Positions 33,060-42,018 of a DNA stretch of 64,000 nucleotides are shown piece by piece. The stretch is from Hungatella sp. UBA3048 (lineage in GTDB: Bacteria > Bacillota > Clostridia > Lachnospirales > Lachnospiraceae). Numbering within the stretch: the first letter of the stretch is position 1; every line of letters starts with the position of its first letter. The position numbers and the translations under genes were made by a program. The notes beneath the pieces were generated by a model. That model was given only the letters and a program-made list of their open reading frames with translations. It was not told the origin of the DNA and did not search any database. Where the stretch lies: the NCBI GenBank assembly GCA_002367105.1, contig DFCS01000009.1, positions 61,881-125,880 on the forward strand, read 5' to 3'.

Positions 33060-34052
33060 ATGATAACTATGTCAAAGAAATTTATAAAGGATGAAATTGA
33101 AAAAGACGGAAAATTCAACCGGCAGAAAAACCAGTTTATAACACCATTTGGAACAGAGGAAGGGCAGCTGCCTGTAGAAGCAGGAAGATACCGCCTGTTT
33201 TGGTCCCCTGCCTGCCCATGGGCCCACCGCTCCGTTATTGTAAGGAGCCTGCTTGGGCTTCAGGATGCAATCAGCCTGGGCACACTGGATCCGGTAAGAC
33301 CTGATGTGGAGCGGACCGATTGGGCATTTACTCTGGATGAAAATGAGGAAGATCCGGCATTAAAGATCCGGTATTTAAGTGAAGCCTATTTAAAATCAGA
33401 TCCCGGATATAAGGGAAGGTTTACCGTGCCTGCAGTCGTGGATTTAACGACAGGAAAAGTCGTAAATAACGATTACTTTAACTTAACCAGATACTGGGAG
33501 GTGGAGTGGAAGAGATATCATAAGGCAGGAGCACCGGATTTATATCCGGTTGAATTAAGAGAAGAGATTGATGCATTAAATGATATTCTTTTCCATGAAA
33601 TTAACAACGGAGTCTACAAAGCAGGTTTTGCCAGAAGTCAGGAAGCTTATGAGGAGGCATATCATCTTGTCTTTAACCGTCTTGACTGGCTGGAAGAACG
33701 CCTAAGTCACAGCCGTTATCTGTTTGGAGATAACATCACGGAATCCGATATTCGATTGTATGTGACCCTGGCCCGCTTTGATGTGGCCTACTATAACGGC
33801 TTTTTATTAAACCGCAGCCTGATTTCCGATTTTCCCAATCTCTGGGGATATGCAAGGGATCTATATGAACAGCCGGGATTTGGCGATACTACGGATTTAG
33901 AGGCTATCAAAAAACACTATCATTTATGTGCTGTTTCCACAAATCCATATGGTATCGTGCCTAAGGGACCGGACCTTTCCATCTGGAAAATACCTCATGG
34001 CAGGGATAAAATCAATTTTAATCTCATCAAGCAGGGGCTATTGAGCCAATAG
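33060..34052 (+). CDS. Glutathionyl-hydroquinone reductase-like protein 2
   Basis: This paralogue has the canonical CPWAHR (Cys about residue 52), VPAVVDLTTGKVVNNDYFNL, LFGDNITESDIRLYVTLARF and the tail GIVPKGPDLSIWKIP. It is closest to the 25050 protein by eye. ATG 33060 lies 4 nt after AAGGA; ATG 33069 (MSKKF) is also possible. It should use its cysteine to take a thiol off an aromatic or other S-adduct. It sits 22 nt after the GNAT gene. Confidence 0.85.
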   Translation: MITMSKKFIKDEIEKDGKFNRQKNQFITPFGTEEGQLPVEAGRYRLFWSPACPWAHRSVIVRSLLGLQDAISLGTLDPVRPDVERTDWAFTLDENEEDPALKIRYLSEAYLKSDPGYKGRFTVPAVVDLTTGKVVNNDYFNLTRYWEVEWKRYHKAGAPDLYPVELREEIDALNDILFHEINNGVYKAGFARSQEAYEEAYHLVFNRLDWLEERLSHSRYLFGDNITESDIRLYVTLARFDVAYYNGFLLNRSLISDFPNLWGYARDLYEQPGFGDTTDLEAIKKHYHLCAVSTNPYGIVPKGPDLSIWKIPHGRDKINFNLIKQGLLSQ

Positions 34053-34064
34053 GAGGAAATTCAT

Positions 34065-35081
34065 ATGTCAAGCTGCAGCATCGGGCAAAAGATACGCCCA
34101 AAGGAAATAGAGAAGGAAATCGATGAAAGAGGAGCATTTATTCGTCAGCCCAACCGTTTTACAACTCCATTTGGAGATGGTGAAAATGATTTAAAGGCAG
34201 AAAGCGGACGGTACCGGCTGTTTTGGGCAAAAGGCTGCCATTGGTCCAACCGGGCTTCCATTGTACGGGAACTATTAGGACTTCAAGAGGCAATCGGTAT
34301 CAATCTGGTTGGCCACAGCAAAGAAAATCGTGCATATGGTTGGGAATTCGTGTATAATGATGACAGAAAAGACCCGGTCCTCGGTGTTCAGTACTTAAGT
34401 GAGCTATACTATCATGGGGACCCGGATTATGATGGACGCTGCACTGTGCCGGCCTTAGTCGATGTTACTACAGAAAAGGTAGTAAATAATGATTACCACA
34501 GGCTGACCAACTACTTCGAAACAGCGTTTCGACCGTATCAGAGCCCGGATGCACCGGATCTGTACCCGGAAGAACTGAGAAAAGAGATCGATGATTACAA
34601 TGACTGGCTTTTCCCCAATGTAAATAACGGGACCTACCGGATGATGTTTGCACAGTCCATAACCGCTTATGAAGAGGCATTTGAAGACTTTTATCATGCA
34701 CTGGACCTCATCGAAGAGCGCCTATCCAAAAACCGTTTTTTATTTGGAGATTATGTGACTGACAGCGATGTGAGACTTTTTGTGACCCTGGCAAGGTTTG
34801 ATACCCATTATTACAGGAATCTGGGCCCCATTAAGCACAGAATCGCCGATTACGAGAACATCTGGGGATATTGCAGGGACTTATATGAAATTCCTGCATT
34901 CAAAAACAATACGTACTTTCGTGATATTGCGGCGCCCCAGTCAGAAAACAAATCCTTTTTCCAGGATTTTAATTCCCGTTTCGTGAATCAGATTGATTAC
35001 GAGGGTATCTGGTCTGCACCGCATAACCGGAAGGAATTAAGCAAAACGCCGGAAGAAAAGTTTAAAAGATATGATAATTAA
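34065..35081 (+). CDS. Glutathionyl-hydroquinone reductase-like protein 3, altered active-site motif
   Basis: The 338-residue paralogue keeps the fold (RFTTPFGDGE, VPALVDVTTEKVVNNDYHRL, LFGDYVTDSDVRLFVTLARF), but the CPWAHR motif is CHWSNR (Cys about residue 58). Loss of the proline and changes in the flanking residues suggest another substrate or role. It also has a longer C-terminal tail (NKSFFQDFNSRFVNQIDYEG). AGGAGGAAATTCAT precedes ATG. It belongs to the salvage operon, 12 nt after protein 2. Confidence 0.83.
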   Translation: MSSCSIGQKIRPKEIEKEIDERGAFIRQPNRFTTPFGDGENDLKAESGRYRLFWAKGCHWSNRASIVRELLGLQEAIGINLVGHSKENRAYGWEFVYNDDRKDPVLGVQYLSELYYHGDPDYDGRCTVPALVDVTTEKVVNNDYHRLTNYFETAFRPYQSPDAPDLYPEELRKEIDDYNDWLFPNVNNGTYRMMFAQSITAYEEAFEDFYHALDLIEERLSKNRFLFGDYVTDSDVRLFVTLARFDTHYYRNLGPIKHRIADYENIWGYCRDLYEIPAFKNNTYFRDIAAPQSENKSFFQDFNSRFVNQIDYEGIWSAPHNRKELSKTPEEKFKRYDN

Positions 35082-35115
35082 AATATGAACCCATAGGAAA
35101 AGAGCAGGTGGCGAT

Positions 35116-36258
35116 ATGATTCAAAGAAGCAGGCTGGTCAGCCAATTTAAAAAAATGGTGGAATTCGATTCCGAAACCTATCAGGAAAGGGAAATCGCGG
35201 ACTATTTAACAGGCGAATTAAAACAGCTTGGATTTGAGGTACGGGAAGATGATGCCGGTCACCGGCTGAAAGAAAAGCTGCCGGAATATGGAACCGCCGC
35301 TCCCACTGGAAATCTTTACGGCTATTTAAAGGGTACCACAGGTTTTGCCCCCATTTTGCTGTCGGCCCATATGGATACGGTAAAGCCTGGCAAGGGAAAA
35401 CGCGCAGTCCAGGATGAGAAGGGGAAGATTACTTCTAAAGGGGATACGGTACTTGGGGCCGACGACCTTTCCGGAATCGCCGCCATATTGGAAGCAGTCC
35501 GGGTGGTTAAGGAAAACAACCTACCTCATGGAGATATTGAGGTCCTGTTTCCGGTAGCAGAAGAGAACTACGGAAAAGGAAGCCAGCTTATTGATTATTC
35601 CAATATAAAGTCAAAACAGGCTTATATATTTGACTTAAGCGGGGAGATCGGCCTGGCCGCAACCGCAGCCCCCACCCTTCTTTCCTTTGCAATCAAGGTG
35701 AAGGGGAAAAATGCCCATGCAGGCTTTTGCCCCCAGTTGGGGATCAACGCCATTGAAATCGCAGCTCATGCCATTTCCCAGTTAAAGCAGGGCTGGGTAG
35801 ACGATGAAACAACCGTAAACATTGGGAAAATAAGCGGTGGAAAGCAGACCAACATTGTTTCAGATGAATGTGTTGTATTAGGAGAGATCCGGAGCTTAAA
35901 GGATCATAAGGCTCTGGCTGAATGGAACAGGCTGAAGGAGATCTTTGAAGGTAACGCAGCAGGATATGGCGGAAGCCTAGAAATCACTGTGGAAAAGCAG
36001 ATCGAAGCCTATGAAATAAGTGACAGTGAAGAAGTGGTAGAACGGTTCAAGCGCGTCTGCCGGTCTCTTGGCTTAAAAGGTTCCACCCAGTATACACTGG
36101 GCGGCAGTGACAATAACCATTTTGTCAAGGGCGGGATCCGGGGGATCGTAGTGGCCTGCGGAATGAATGAAGTCCATACGCCCAATGAATTTACAACGGA
36201 AGATGCGCTTGAAAAAAGTGCCCTCCTGGCCCTGGGACTGATTACGGAAGGCAATTGA
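35116..36258 (+). CDS. M20-family peptidase, PepT-like
   Basis: The 380-residue metallopeptidase has the first metal ligands in LLSAHMDTVKPG, bridging Asp in LGADDLSGIA, the catalytic acid pair in PVAEENYGKGS, GKNAHAGFCPQLG in the lid domain and GGSDNNHF. It resembles tripeptidase T-like proteins more than the M20D deacetylase at 26048. It may cut dipeptides such as Cys-Gly or gamma-linked conjugates imported by the operon, but this is inference. It ends 11 nt from the convergent legF gene with no terminator between. Confidence 0.83.
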   Translation: MIQRSRLVSQFKKMVEFDSETYQEREIADYLTGELKQLGFEVREDDAGHRLKEKLPEYGTAAPTGNLYGYLKGTTGFAPILLSAHMDTVKPGKGKRAVQDEKGKITSKGDTVLGADDLSGIAAILEAVRVVKENNLPHGDIEVLFPVAEENYGKGSQLIDYSNIKSKQAYIFDLSGEIGLAATAAPTLLSFAIKVKGKNAHAGFCPQLGINAIEIAAHAISQLKQGWVDDETTVNIGKISGGKQTNIVSDECVVLGEIRSLKDHKALAEWNRLKEIFEGNAAGYGGSLEITVEKQIEAYEISDSEEVVERFKRVCRSLGLKGSTQYTLGGSDNNHFVKGGIRGIVVACGMNEVHTPNEFTTEDALEKSALLALGLITEGN

Positions 36259-36269
36259 CGGGTTTCCTG

Positions 36270-36983
36270 TCAGAACGGGTTTGATAAGTTTTTGTCAATG
36301 AGAAGTAATTCCGCTATTTTCATCTGGAAATCATCATCAATGTCAATAGAGTCAAAGGCGTTCATCAAATAGGGCAGGGTTTTGCCCTCATAAAAGCTTT
36401 TATGCTTCATAAAATAACTGGTCAGAGCCAGGTAAATAGCCCCGTTAATTCTGTATTCCGGCGGCATATCCTGTCTTCTGACCTGTTTTCTATCTGAAAA
36501 TAATGCTTTCACCCTTCCTTCCTCCGTAAGCTCAACGGTTAAATAGGAGTGGGAATCTGACTTGCAGATACTGACGACAGAATCGGCATCATTCTCTAAC
36601 AGGATATCAGCGCTTTTCATCATATGTATTTCGTTTCTAAGAGGAGAGGTGGGCTGTAAAAGCATGAAGCAATCAAACACTTTTCCAAGCTGCCCCATCC
36701 CTTTGATGACATGCAGGATGACGTCGTTGGAGGAAGCCTGATCCGCAGCCAGTTCCTTTGGGCGCAGAAAGGGCACACTGGCTCCGAACCGCTCTGCGGT
36801 TTCCGCATATTTTACAGAGTCTGTAGATACCACGATATCATCGAATATTCCGGAACGCTTACAGGCTTCCACCGTATAAGCCATGAGGGGCTTATGGTTG
36901 ATTTCCCGGATGTTTTTATCGATGATCCCTTTTGAACCGCTCCGGGCAGGTATGATTGCCAAAAAAGTCTTATTTTTATACAT
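36270..36983 (-). CDS. legF: CMP-legionaminic acid synthetase (acylneuraminate cytidylyltransferase family)
   Basis: This nucleotidyltransferase activates the nonulosonic sugar with CTP. Motifs: FLAIIPARSGSKGIIDKNIR, VVSTDSVKYAETAERFG, LLQPTSPLRNE and YRINGAIYLA. ATG 36983 overlaps the legG stop (TAATG) and GGAG lies 6 nt upstream; ATG 36995 is less likely. It is the last gene of the legionaminic acid operon. From sequence alone CMP-Neu5Ac synthetase is possible, but the LegB/LegC/PtmE companions favour legionaminic acid. Confidence 0.87.
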   Translation of the reverse strand: MYKNKTFLAIIPARSGSKGIIDKNIREINHKPLMAYTVEACKRSGIFDDIVVSTDSVKYAETAERFGASVPFLRPKELAADQASSNDVILHVIKGMGQLGKVFDCFMLLQPTSPLRNEIHMMKSADILLENDADSVVSICKSDSHSYLTVELTEEGRVKALFSDRKQVRRQDMPPEYRINGAIYLALTSYFMKHKSFYEGKTLPYLMNAFDSIDIDDDFQMKIAELLLIDKNLSNPF

Positions 36984-38146
36984 TACAGTCTCCATTCCAC
37001 ATCATAAAATTGCTTTTCCAGATGAATTCCCTTTTTAAATGTCTGCTTAATGATCGAGACGATCTGTTTGCTGGTGTCAATGCCTTCGTAAGGGTTTGGA
37101 GCCTCTTCACCATACCGGTCAAAGGCCAGGGCTTTCTGGACTGCAGCCACGATCTCGTTTTCAGAAGAGCCGCAGCTTATGACAGAGGAAGGTGCTATTC
37201 TTCCATTCTGCCTGCTTCCAATATTCACGGAAGGTACTTTAAAAAAAGGCGCTTCTAAGATCCCGCTGGAAGAATTTCCGATCACAGCCTGGCAGCAGTT
37301 CATCAGGCTTAAGTAATTCTGGCTGCCAAGGGAAGGAAACATTGCCGACATGCCAGGATTCCTGCTTACGTAAGCATCGATCATTTCGTTGATCCGGTTC
37401 CCGCCGGTGTCGGAATTGCTTTTTGTAAAGACAACAAATAAGTCTGGGAAATGCAATAGCGCATCTTCCAGGGGTTTAAATTGTGCCGAAGGGCTCTCCT
37501 GATCCAAAGTGGCAGGATGAAATGTGACAAGAGCAATGGGAGGGACCAGTGATATCCTTAACTTTTCCTCCAATTCCTGCCTGGTTAACAGCTTTATGGT
37601 TTTCATGTTCTCAATACCAAGAGCTCCTACCCAATAGACCCTGTCAGGAGCTTCCCCTAACTGAATGACCCTTTTCCTGTATTCCATTGTGCTGGTGAAA
37701 TGAAGATAACTCATCTTACTGATGGCATGCCTCATGGAGTCGTCGTATGCACCCCTTGTTATTTCCCCGCCGTGAATGTGGGCAATGGGGATGTTACAGA
37801 TGACGGCTGCGCTTGCTGCAGCAAAGATTTCGTACCGGTCCCCAAGAAGCAGAACCATATCCGGTTTTAACCGCTGGTAAGCTTCGGATAAGCTGATCAT
37901 TTCCAGCCCCATGGATTTGCATATTCCAAGGGATGTGTCTGAAGCTAAGTTCATATCTATTTTTTCATCGATCGTTATGCCGCTGTTTTCCATGTCCTCG
38001 CAGCCATGCCCATATCTGGTATCCAGATGGCTTCCGGTGGCAATGATCTGCAGTTTAAAATCCGGATCCAGCCTGGCACGGTCCAGAACCGGTTTTAATA
38101 AGCCGTATTCCGCCCGGTTTCCGGTCACTACGCATAATTTGATCAT
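36983..38146 (-). CDS. legG: GDP-N,N'-diacetylbacillosamine / UDP-GlcNAc 2-epimerase, hydrolysing (NeuC/LegG)
   Basis: The 387-residue protein has the NeuC start CVVTGNRAEYGLLKPVLD, GDRYEIFAAASAA, IAHIHGGEITRGAYDDSMRH and the C-terminal GNSSSGILEAP. It releases the nucleotide and epimerises C2 to give the 6-deoxy-mannosamine precursor. It overlaps legI by 4 nt. In this gene set the GDP-linked diacetamido sugar is the expected substrate. Confidence 0.88.
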   Translation of the reverse strand: MIKLCVVTGNRAEYGLLKPVLDRARLDPDFKLQIIATGSHLDTRYGHGCEDMENSGITIDEKIDMNLASDTSLGICKSMGLEMISLSEAYQRLKPDMVLLLGDRYEIFAAASAAVICNIPIAHIHGGEITRGAYDDSMRHAISKMSYLHFTSTMEYRKRVIQLGEAPDRVYWVGALGIENMKTIKLLTRQELEEKLRISLVPPIALVTFHPATLDQESPSAQFKPLEDALLHFPDLFVVFTKSNSDTGGNRINEMIDAYVSRNPGMSAMFPSLGSQNYLSLMNCCQAVIGNSSSGILEAPFFKVPSVNIGSRQNGRIAPSSVISCGSSENEIVAAVQKALAFDRYGEEAPNPYEGIDTSKQIVSIIKQTFKKGIHLEKQFYDVEWRL

Positions 38147-39138
38147 TGGTCAATCCTTTCGTCTTTTCCATAATCTCTCTGAGCGGCCGTTCCCAACAGG
38201 CTTGGTATTTTCATGGGAGATACCCCATATGCGCAGCGTTTTGCGCACAGGTTTTGAAGGGTAAAGGCTTCCCCCTTTTTGATTTCTCTGGAAGCCACCA
38301 GGTATTTTCTCACATAATCCCTGTTCTTTTGTTCCGCCTGCGCAGGCTTTTTTACCCCGTCACCCAGGGCGGCTTCAATATTTCTGATACTGTCCACCAT
38401 TTGCAGGAATTCATCCGGCTCCAGGCTTGCCTTATGATCCGGTCCGGGCATTGTTTTATCCAGGGTCATATGCTTTTCAATGACACAGGCGCCAAGAGCC
38501 GCTGCGGCAATGGCGACTTCGATTCCTGGTGTATGGTCGGAATATCCCACCCGCTTGTTAAATTTATGCTTTAACGTATTCATAGCATTTAAGTTCACAT
38601 CTTCCATCAGAGTAGGATAGGAGCTGGAGCAGTGGAGCAGTATGATTTCCTGTCCGCCTTCCTCCAGGATTTTCAGGGCTTCCCCCACTTCTTCCTCTGT
38701 GGACATTCCCGTGGACAGAATGACTGGCTTCTTTAATGTGGCTGTTTTTTTCAGATAGCCATAATTTGTGATCTCTCCGGAGGGAATTTTTATGAGATCA
38801 ACCCCAAGCCGGTCAAGAAAAAGGAGGCTTTCCTCATCAAAAGGAGAGGACAGGAACTGAATGCGCCGGAAGGAACAGTACTGATACAGCTCTTCAAACT
38901 CCTGCCAGGATAGTTCCAGGCTTTTTAACATTTCGTATTGTGACATGGTCTGCCCCGTATTTTCGATCTGATAGTCCGCTTTCCTCGCATCCGGAACCGC
39001 AAGATGCTTTGCCCGAAAGGTCTGAAATTTGACGGCGTCTGCTCCTATGACGCTTGCGGCATCCACCAGCTGTTTGGCAATGCTTAAATCGCCGTTATGG
39101 TTTACCCCTGCTTCGGCGATGATCATAACGTTACTCAT
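38143..39138 (-). CDS. legI: Legionaminic acid synthase (NeuB family)
   Basis: The 331-residue enzyme condenses the mannosamine-type sugar with phosphoenolpyruvate. It has IIAEAGVNHNGDLSIAKQLV, VKFQTF, IPSGEITNYGYL, LSTGMST, VGYSDHTPG, EKHMTLDKTMPGPDHKAS, and a C-terminal SAF (antifreeze-like) domain from about residue 275. It overlaps its neighbours on both sides, so it is in one operon. Confidence 0.9.
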   Translation of the reverse strand: MSNVMIIAEAGVNHNGDLSIAKQLVDAASVIGADAVKFQTFRAKHLAVPDARKADYQIENTGQTMSQYEMLKSLELSWQEFEELYQYCSFRRIQFLSSPFDEESLLFLDRLGVDLIKIPSGEITNYGYLKKTATLKKPVILSTGMSTEEEVGEALKILEEGGQEIILLHCSSSYPTLMEDVNLNAMNTLKHKFNKRVGYSDHTPGIEVAIAAAALGACVIEKHMTLDKTMPGPDHKASLEPDEFLQMVDSIRNIEAALGDGVKKPAQAEQKNRDYVRKYLVASREIKKGEAFTLQNLCAKRCAYGVSPMKIPSLLGTAAQRDYGKDERIDQ

Positions 39139-39778
39139 GGTAAGCTACCTCCTTTGCCGGACTTCCATAAGCCAGCTTATTTGATGATATATTTTTTAAT
39201 ACAAGACTCCCGGCGCCGATCAAGGTATCGTTTCCAATGGTCACGCCTTGTATGATGGTGGAATGGGCTCCAATATGGGAATTGGCCATAACCAGGACAT
39301 TTCCGCATAAGACGCTTCCGGGTGCGATGTGGACAAAGTCATCAATCCTGCAGCTATGTTCGACGATGGCCCCCGTATTAATAATCGTTCCATTTCCTAT
39401 GATAACATTGGAATTGATAAGGACTCCCTTTCCGATAAAGTTTCCTTCCCCGATTTTAAGCGTTTCTGAAAGGATGGAGCTTTTATCCAGAATATTGGGG
39501 AATTCATAGCCTAATTTCCTGCACTGCTCGTATAGCTTCCGCCTTGGTCCCGGGTTTCCTATGCTTCCTACGGCGATTACCGCATTCCTGATACCCTGGT
39601 TAAAACATTCAGCTAAATCTTCGTCACTTCCTATGACCTTTATGCCCAGGACCTCTGTACCCGCTTTTTTACTGCGGTCCAGAATGCCGGTGATCTTATA
39701 TTTTTCCAGTCCTCTGATGGTATCGATGATGCTTTCCGCATGACCGCCTCCGCCGATCAGAATCAGTTCCTCTTTCAT
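39131..39778 (-). CDS. legH: Sugar N-acetyltransferase, PglD/NeuD family (LegH role)
   Basis: A Rossmann-like start (LILIGGGGHAESIIDTIRGL) leads into a left-handed beta helix with hexapeptide repeats (IGEGNFIGKGVLINSNVIIG, then HIGAHSTIIQGVTIGNDTLI). This is the PglD/NeuD layout, which in the legionaminic pathway acetylates the 4-amino group of the nucleotide sugar. ATG 39778 overlaps the previous stop as ATGA; the long upstream frame is not used. The assignment to LegH rests on context. Confidence 0.85.
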   Translation of the reverse strand: MKEELILIGGGGHAESIIDTIRGLEKYKITGILDRSKKAGTEVLGIKVIGSDEDLAECFNQGIRNAVIAVGSIGNPGPRRKLYEQCRKLGYEFPNILDKSSILSETLKIGEGNFIGKGVLINSNVIIGNGTIINTGAIVEHSCRIDDFVHIAPGSVLCGNVLVMANSHIGAHSTIIQGVTIGNDTLIGAGSLVLKNISSNKLAYGSPAKEVAYHE

Positions 39779-40821
39779 AATTTCATTCTCTCGGCCATTT
39801 TTTTCATTTCGCTGAATTCCCCCATATCCAGCCAGGCGCTGTCCATGACCGGATAGGCGCCTACCTGCTCCCCGTTTTCTAAGCATCTGCGGATCAAATC
39901 TGTCATATCAAAATACTGATCTTTAGGGATGTATTTTAAGATTTCCTCCTCTAATACATAAAGTCCGGTACTCACTAACAGCTCATATCTGGGTTTTTCA
40001 TGTAAGGCATCAACGGATCCGTTTTCTCCTAAGGTAACCACCCCATAGGGAATCTCATAGCTCTTCATGGCTGTGACAACCGTGATCTTGTTTTTATGGG
40101 TCTTGTGGTAAATAAGAAGCTTAGTATAATTGACATCGACTAAAATGTCGCAGTTGCTCACAAGAAAACTCCCCTTGATATTCTTTTTAACCAGGTTTAA
40201 GGACCCTGCTGTTCCTAAGGGTTCAGCCTCTTCAATCAGGTGGAGATGATAACGATGGTCATCATTAAAATAAGCTTTTATCAGTTCTTTTTTATAGTTT
40301 ATGGTAAGATAGAATTCATTAAACCCATACTCCATCATCTGATTCATAATCCGTTCTACAATGGGGGTGTCTCCGATTGGAATCAGAGGCTTTGGAATGA
40401 TCTTTGTATAGGGGTATAGCCGGGAACCTCTGCCTCCTGCCATGATGACTACCGGTGTCCGGGTTTTCTTTTGGCGGCCCGGATCATGATCGTTCAGCTC
40501 ATTCCAGAACAGGATATCGGTGACCTCATTGTTGTCATTTACCAGGGGCAGCCCTTCGATTTGTTTTTCTTTCATGATCTCCAGCGCCAGATGGCTTTTC
40601 TCTTTTTTTATAACTACAGGGGCAGAATTCATGATCAGGCGTACCGGCATGGAAATATCCTTATTCTTTAATATCCACCGCCTGATATCCCCGTCTGTAA
40701 GAACACCGGCCAGCTTATTATTTTCTTCAACAACAAGAATTTTTCTTGCTGTCTGGTCCAATTGTCTGATTGCCTCACGTATAGAAGCATCCGGTGCAAT
40801 AATAAATTTACGAACTTCCAT
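39775..40821 (-). CDS. ptmE: CBS-domain nucleotidyltransferase (PtmE-like glucosamine-1-phosphate guanylyltransferase)
   Basis: Two CBS motifs fill residues 1-115 (KILVVEENNKLAGVLTDGDI, IEGLPLVNDNNEVTDILF). A sugar-phosphate nucleotidyltransferase follows with VVIMAGGRGSRLYPYTKIIP and later LHEKPRYE. This domain order is that of PtmE in Campylobacter, which makes GDP-glucosamine for legionaminic acid. Adjacent legC and legB fit the GDP pathway. GDP specificity cannot be proved from the sequence. Confidence 0.85.
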   Translation of the reverse strand: MEVRKFIIAPDASIREAIRQLDQTARKILVVEENNKLAGVLTDGDIRRWILKNKDISMPVRLIMNSAPVVIKKEKSHLALEIMKEKQIEGLPLVNDNNEVTDILFWNELNDHDPGRQKKTRTPVVIMAGGRGSRLYPYTKIIPKPLIPIGDTPIVERIMNQMMEYGFNEFYLTINYKKELIKAYFNDDHRYHLHLIEEAEPLGTAGSLNLVKKNIKGSFLVSNCDILVDVNYTKLLIYHKTHKNKITVVTAMKSYEIPYGVVTLGENGSVDALHEKPRYELLVSTGLYVLEEEILKYIPKDQYFDMTDLIRRCLENGEQVGAYPVMDSAWLDMGEFSEMKKMAERMKL

Positions 40822-40842
40822 GCCTATCCCTCTTTCAGACTG

Positions 40843-41991
40843 CTAAACGCGGCTCAATACTTGAATAATATGATCCATATCCCTTTTTAAAAGATTGGTA
40901 CTGCAGGGAATATTGATGACCCGGTTCCAGTAAATGGGAGCCTTTTCGATATAATATGCCTGACAGTTCTCATACATCTTCTGGGTATGGGCAAGCTGCC
41001 AGACAGGCCTTGTTTCAATATCCTTTTCCTTTAGCTGCTTTATGACTGAATTCCGGTCTAATCCGTCGTTTTTTATGAACAGGGAATAGAACCACCGGTT
41101 GTTTCTTGCCTTCTGGTTAAACCTAAGCAGCTCAAAGTTTTCCATTGATGTCATGGCATTGTCGTAGTACTCATAATTGATTTCCTTGATCCGGATAAAA
41201 TCCTCCAGGCATTCCAGCTGGCCGACTCCAAGGGCTGCCTGTAAGTTGGTCATGCGGTAGTTATAGCCCACTTCATTGTGAGTATAATGGAAGGGATCAT
41301 CTTTTGCCTGGGCGGCAAGATACTTAGCTTTTTCCAGGGACCTGCCATCCTTTGCGGTCAGCAGCCCCCCTCCTCCTGTGGTGATGATCTTATTGCCGTT
41401 AAAGGAATAGGCTCCGAAATCGCCTATGGTCCCTGCAAATTGTCCACGGTACGTTCCCTGATTGTAGCAGGTTCCCAATGCTTCCGCAGCATCTTCGATC
41501 AGTTTAAGTCCATATTGTCCGGTCAACGCTTTCAGCCGTTCCATATCCGCCATATTTCCAAAGATATGGACGGCGACAACTGCCGTGATAGTCCGGTTTG
41601 TACTCTTATTGATCAGCCCGGAAGATGTCATGACGCATTCCTTTTTCAAAAAATCCTCAAGCTTGTCACAATCTATATTCAGAGAGTCGTCACAATCCAT
41701 AAAAACAGGCGCAGCACCTATGTAGGCAGCTGGATTTACTGAGGCGATAAAGGTAAGGGTTGGGACGATCACTTCCTGTCCCGGTTTCACACCGGATACG
41801 AGCATGGCTAAATGGATCGCGGCAGTTCCGCTTTGAACGGCCGCCGCGCCGGAGACATTTAAATAAGAAGCCATGTCCTGTTCAAATCTTGCCACATAAC
41901 TGCCTGCTGTTGATATCCAGCCGCTGTTAAGGGCATCTAATATATATTTTTTTTCGTTCCCCGTTAGATTGGGAACCGATAAAGGTATCAT
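40843..41991 (-). CDS. legC: LegC-family PLP aminotransferase
   Basis: The 382-residue DegT/DnrJ-type enzyme has SVPNLTGNEKKYILDALNSG, QSGTAAIHLAMLV, the PLP aspartate in LIEDAAEALGTCY and the lysine in SFNGNKIITTGGGG. It adds the 4-amino group to the 4-keto-6-deoxy nucleotide sugar made by LegB. The spacing to ptmE is 21 nt. Confidence 0.9.
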   Translation of the reverse strand: MIPLSVPNLTGNEKKYILDALNSGWISTAGSYVARFEQDMASYLNVSGAAAVQSGTAAIHLAMLVSGVKPGQEVIVPTLTFIASVNPAAYIGAAPVFMDCDDSLNIDCDKLEDFLKKECVMTSSGLINKSTNRTITAVVAVHIFGNMADMERLKALTGQYGLKLIEDAAEALGTCYNQGTYRGQFAGTIGDFGAYSFNGNKIITTGGGGLLTAKDGRSLEKAKYLAAQAKDDPFHYTHNEVGYNYRMTNLQAALGVGQLECLEDFIRIKEINYEYYDNAMTSMENFELLRFNQKARNNRWFYSLFIKNDGLDRNSVIKQLKEKDIETRPVWQLAHTQKMYENCQAYYIEKAPIYWNRVINIPCSTNLLKRDMDHIIQVLSRV

Positions 41992-42018
41992 ATTCGTTCC
42001 TCCACTCCTGGTCTGATT

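Noticed and set aside
39131..39886. 36-residue N-terminal extension of the legH protein
   Set aside because: It lies inside the upstream gene, is Arg/Gly-rich, and the family starts at the LILIGGGGHAES segment; the coupled ATGA start at 39778 is better.
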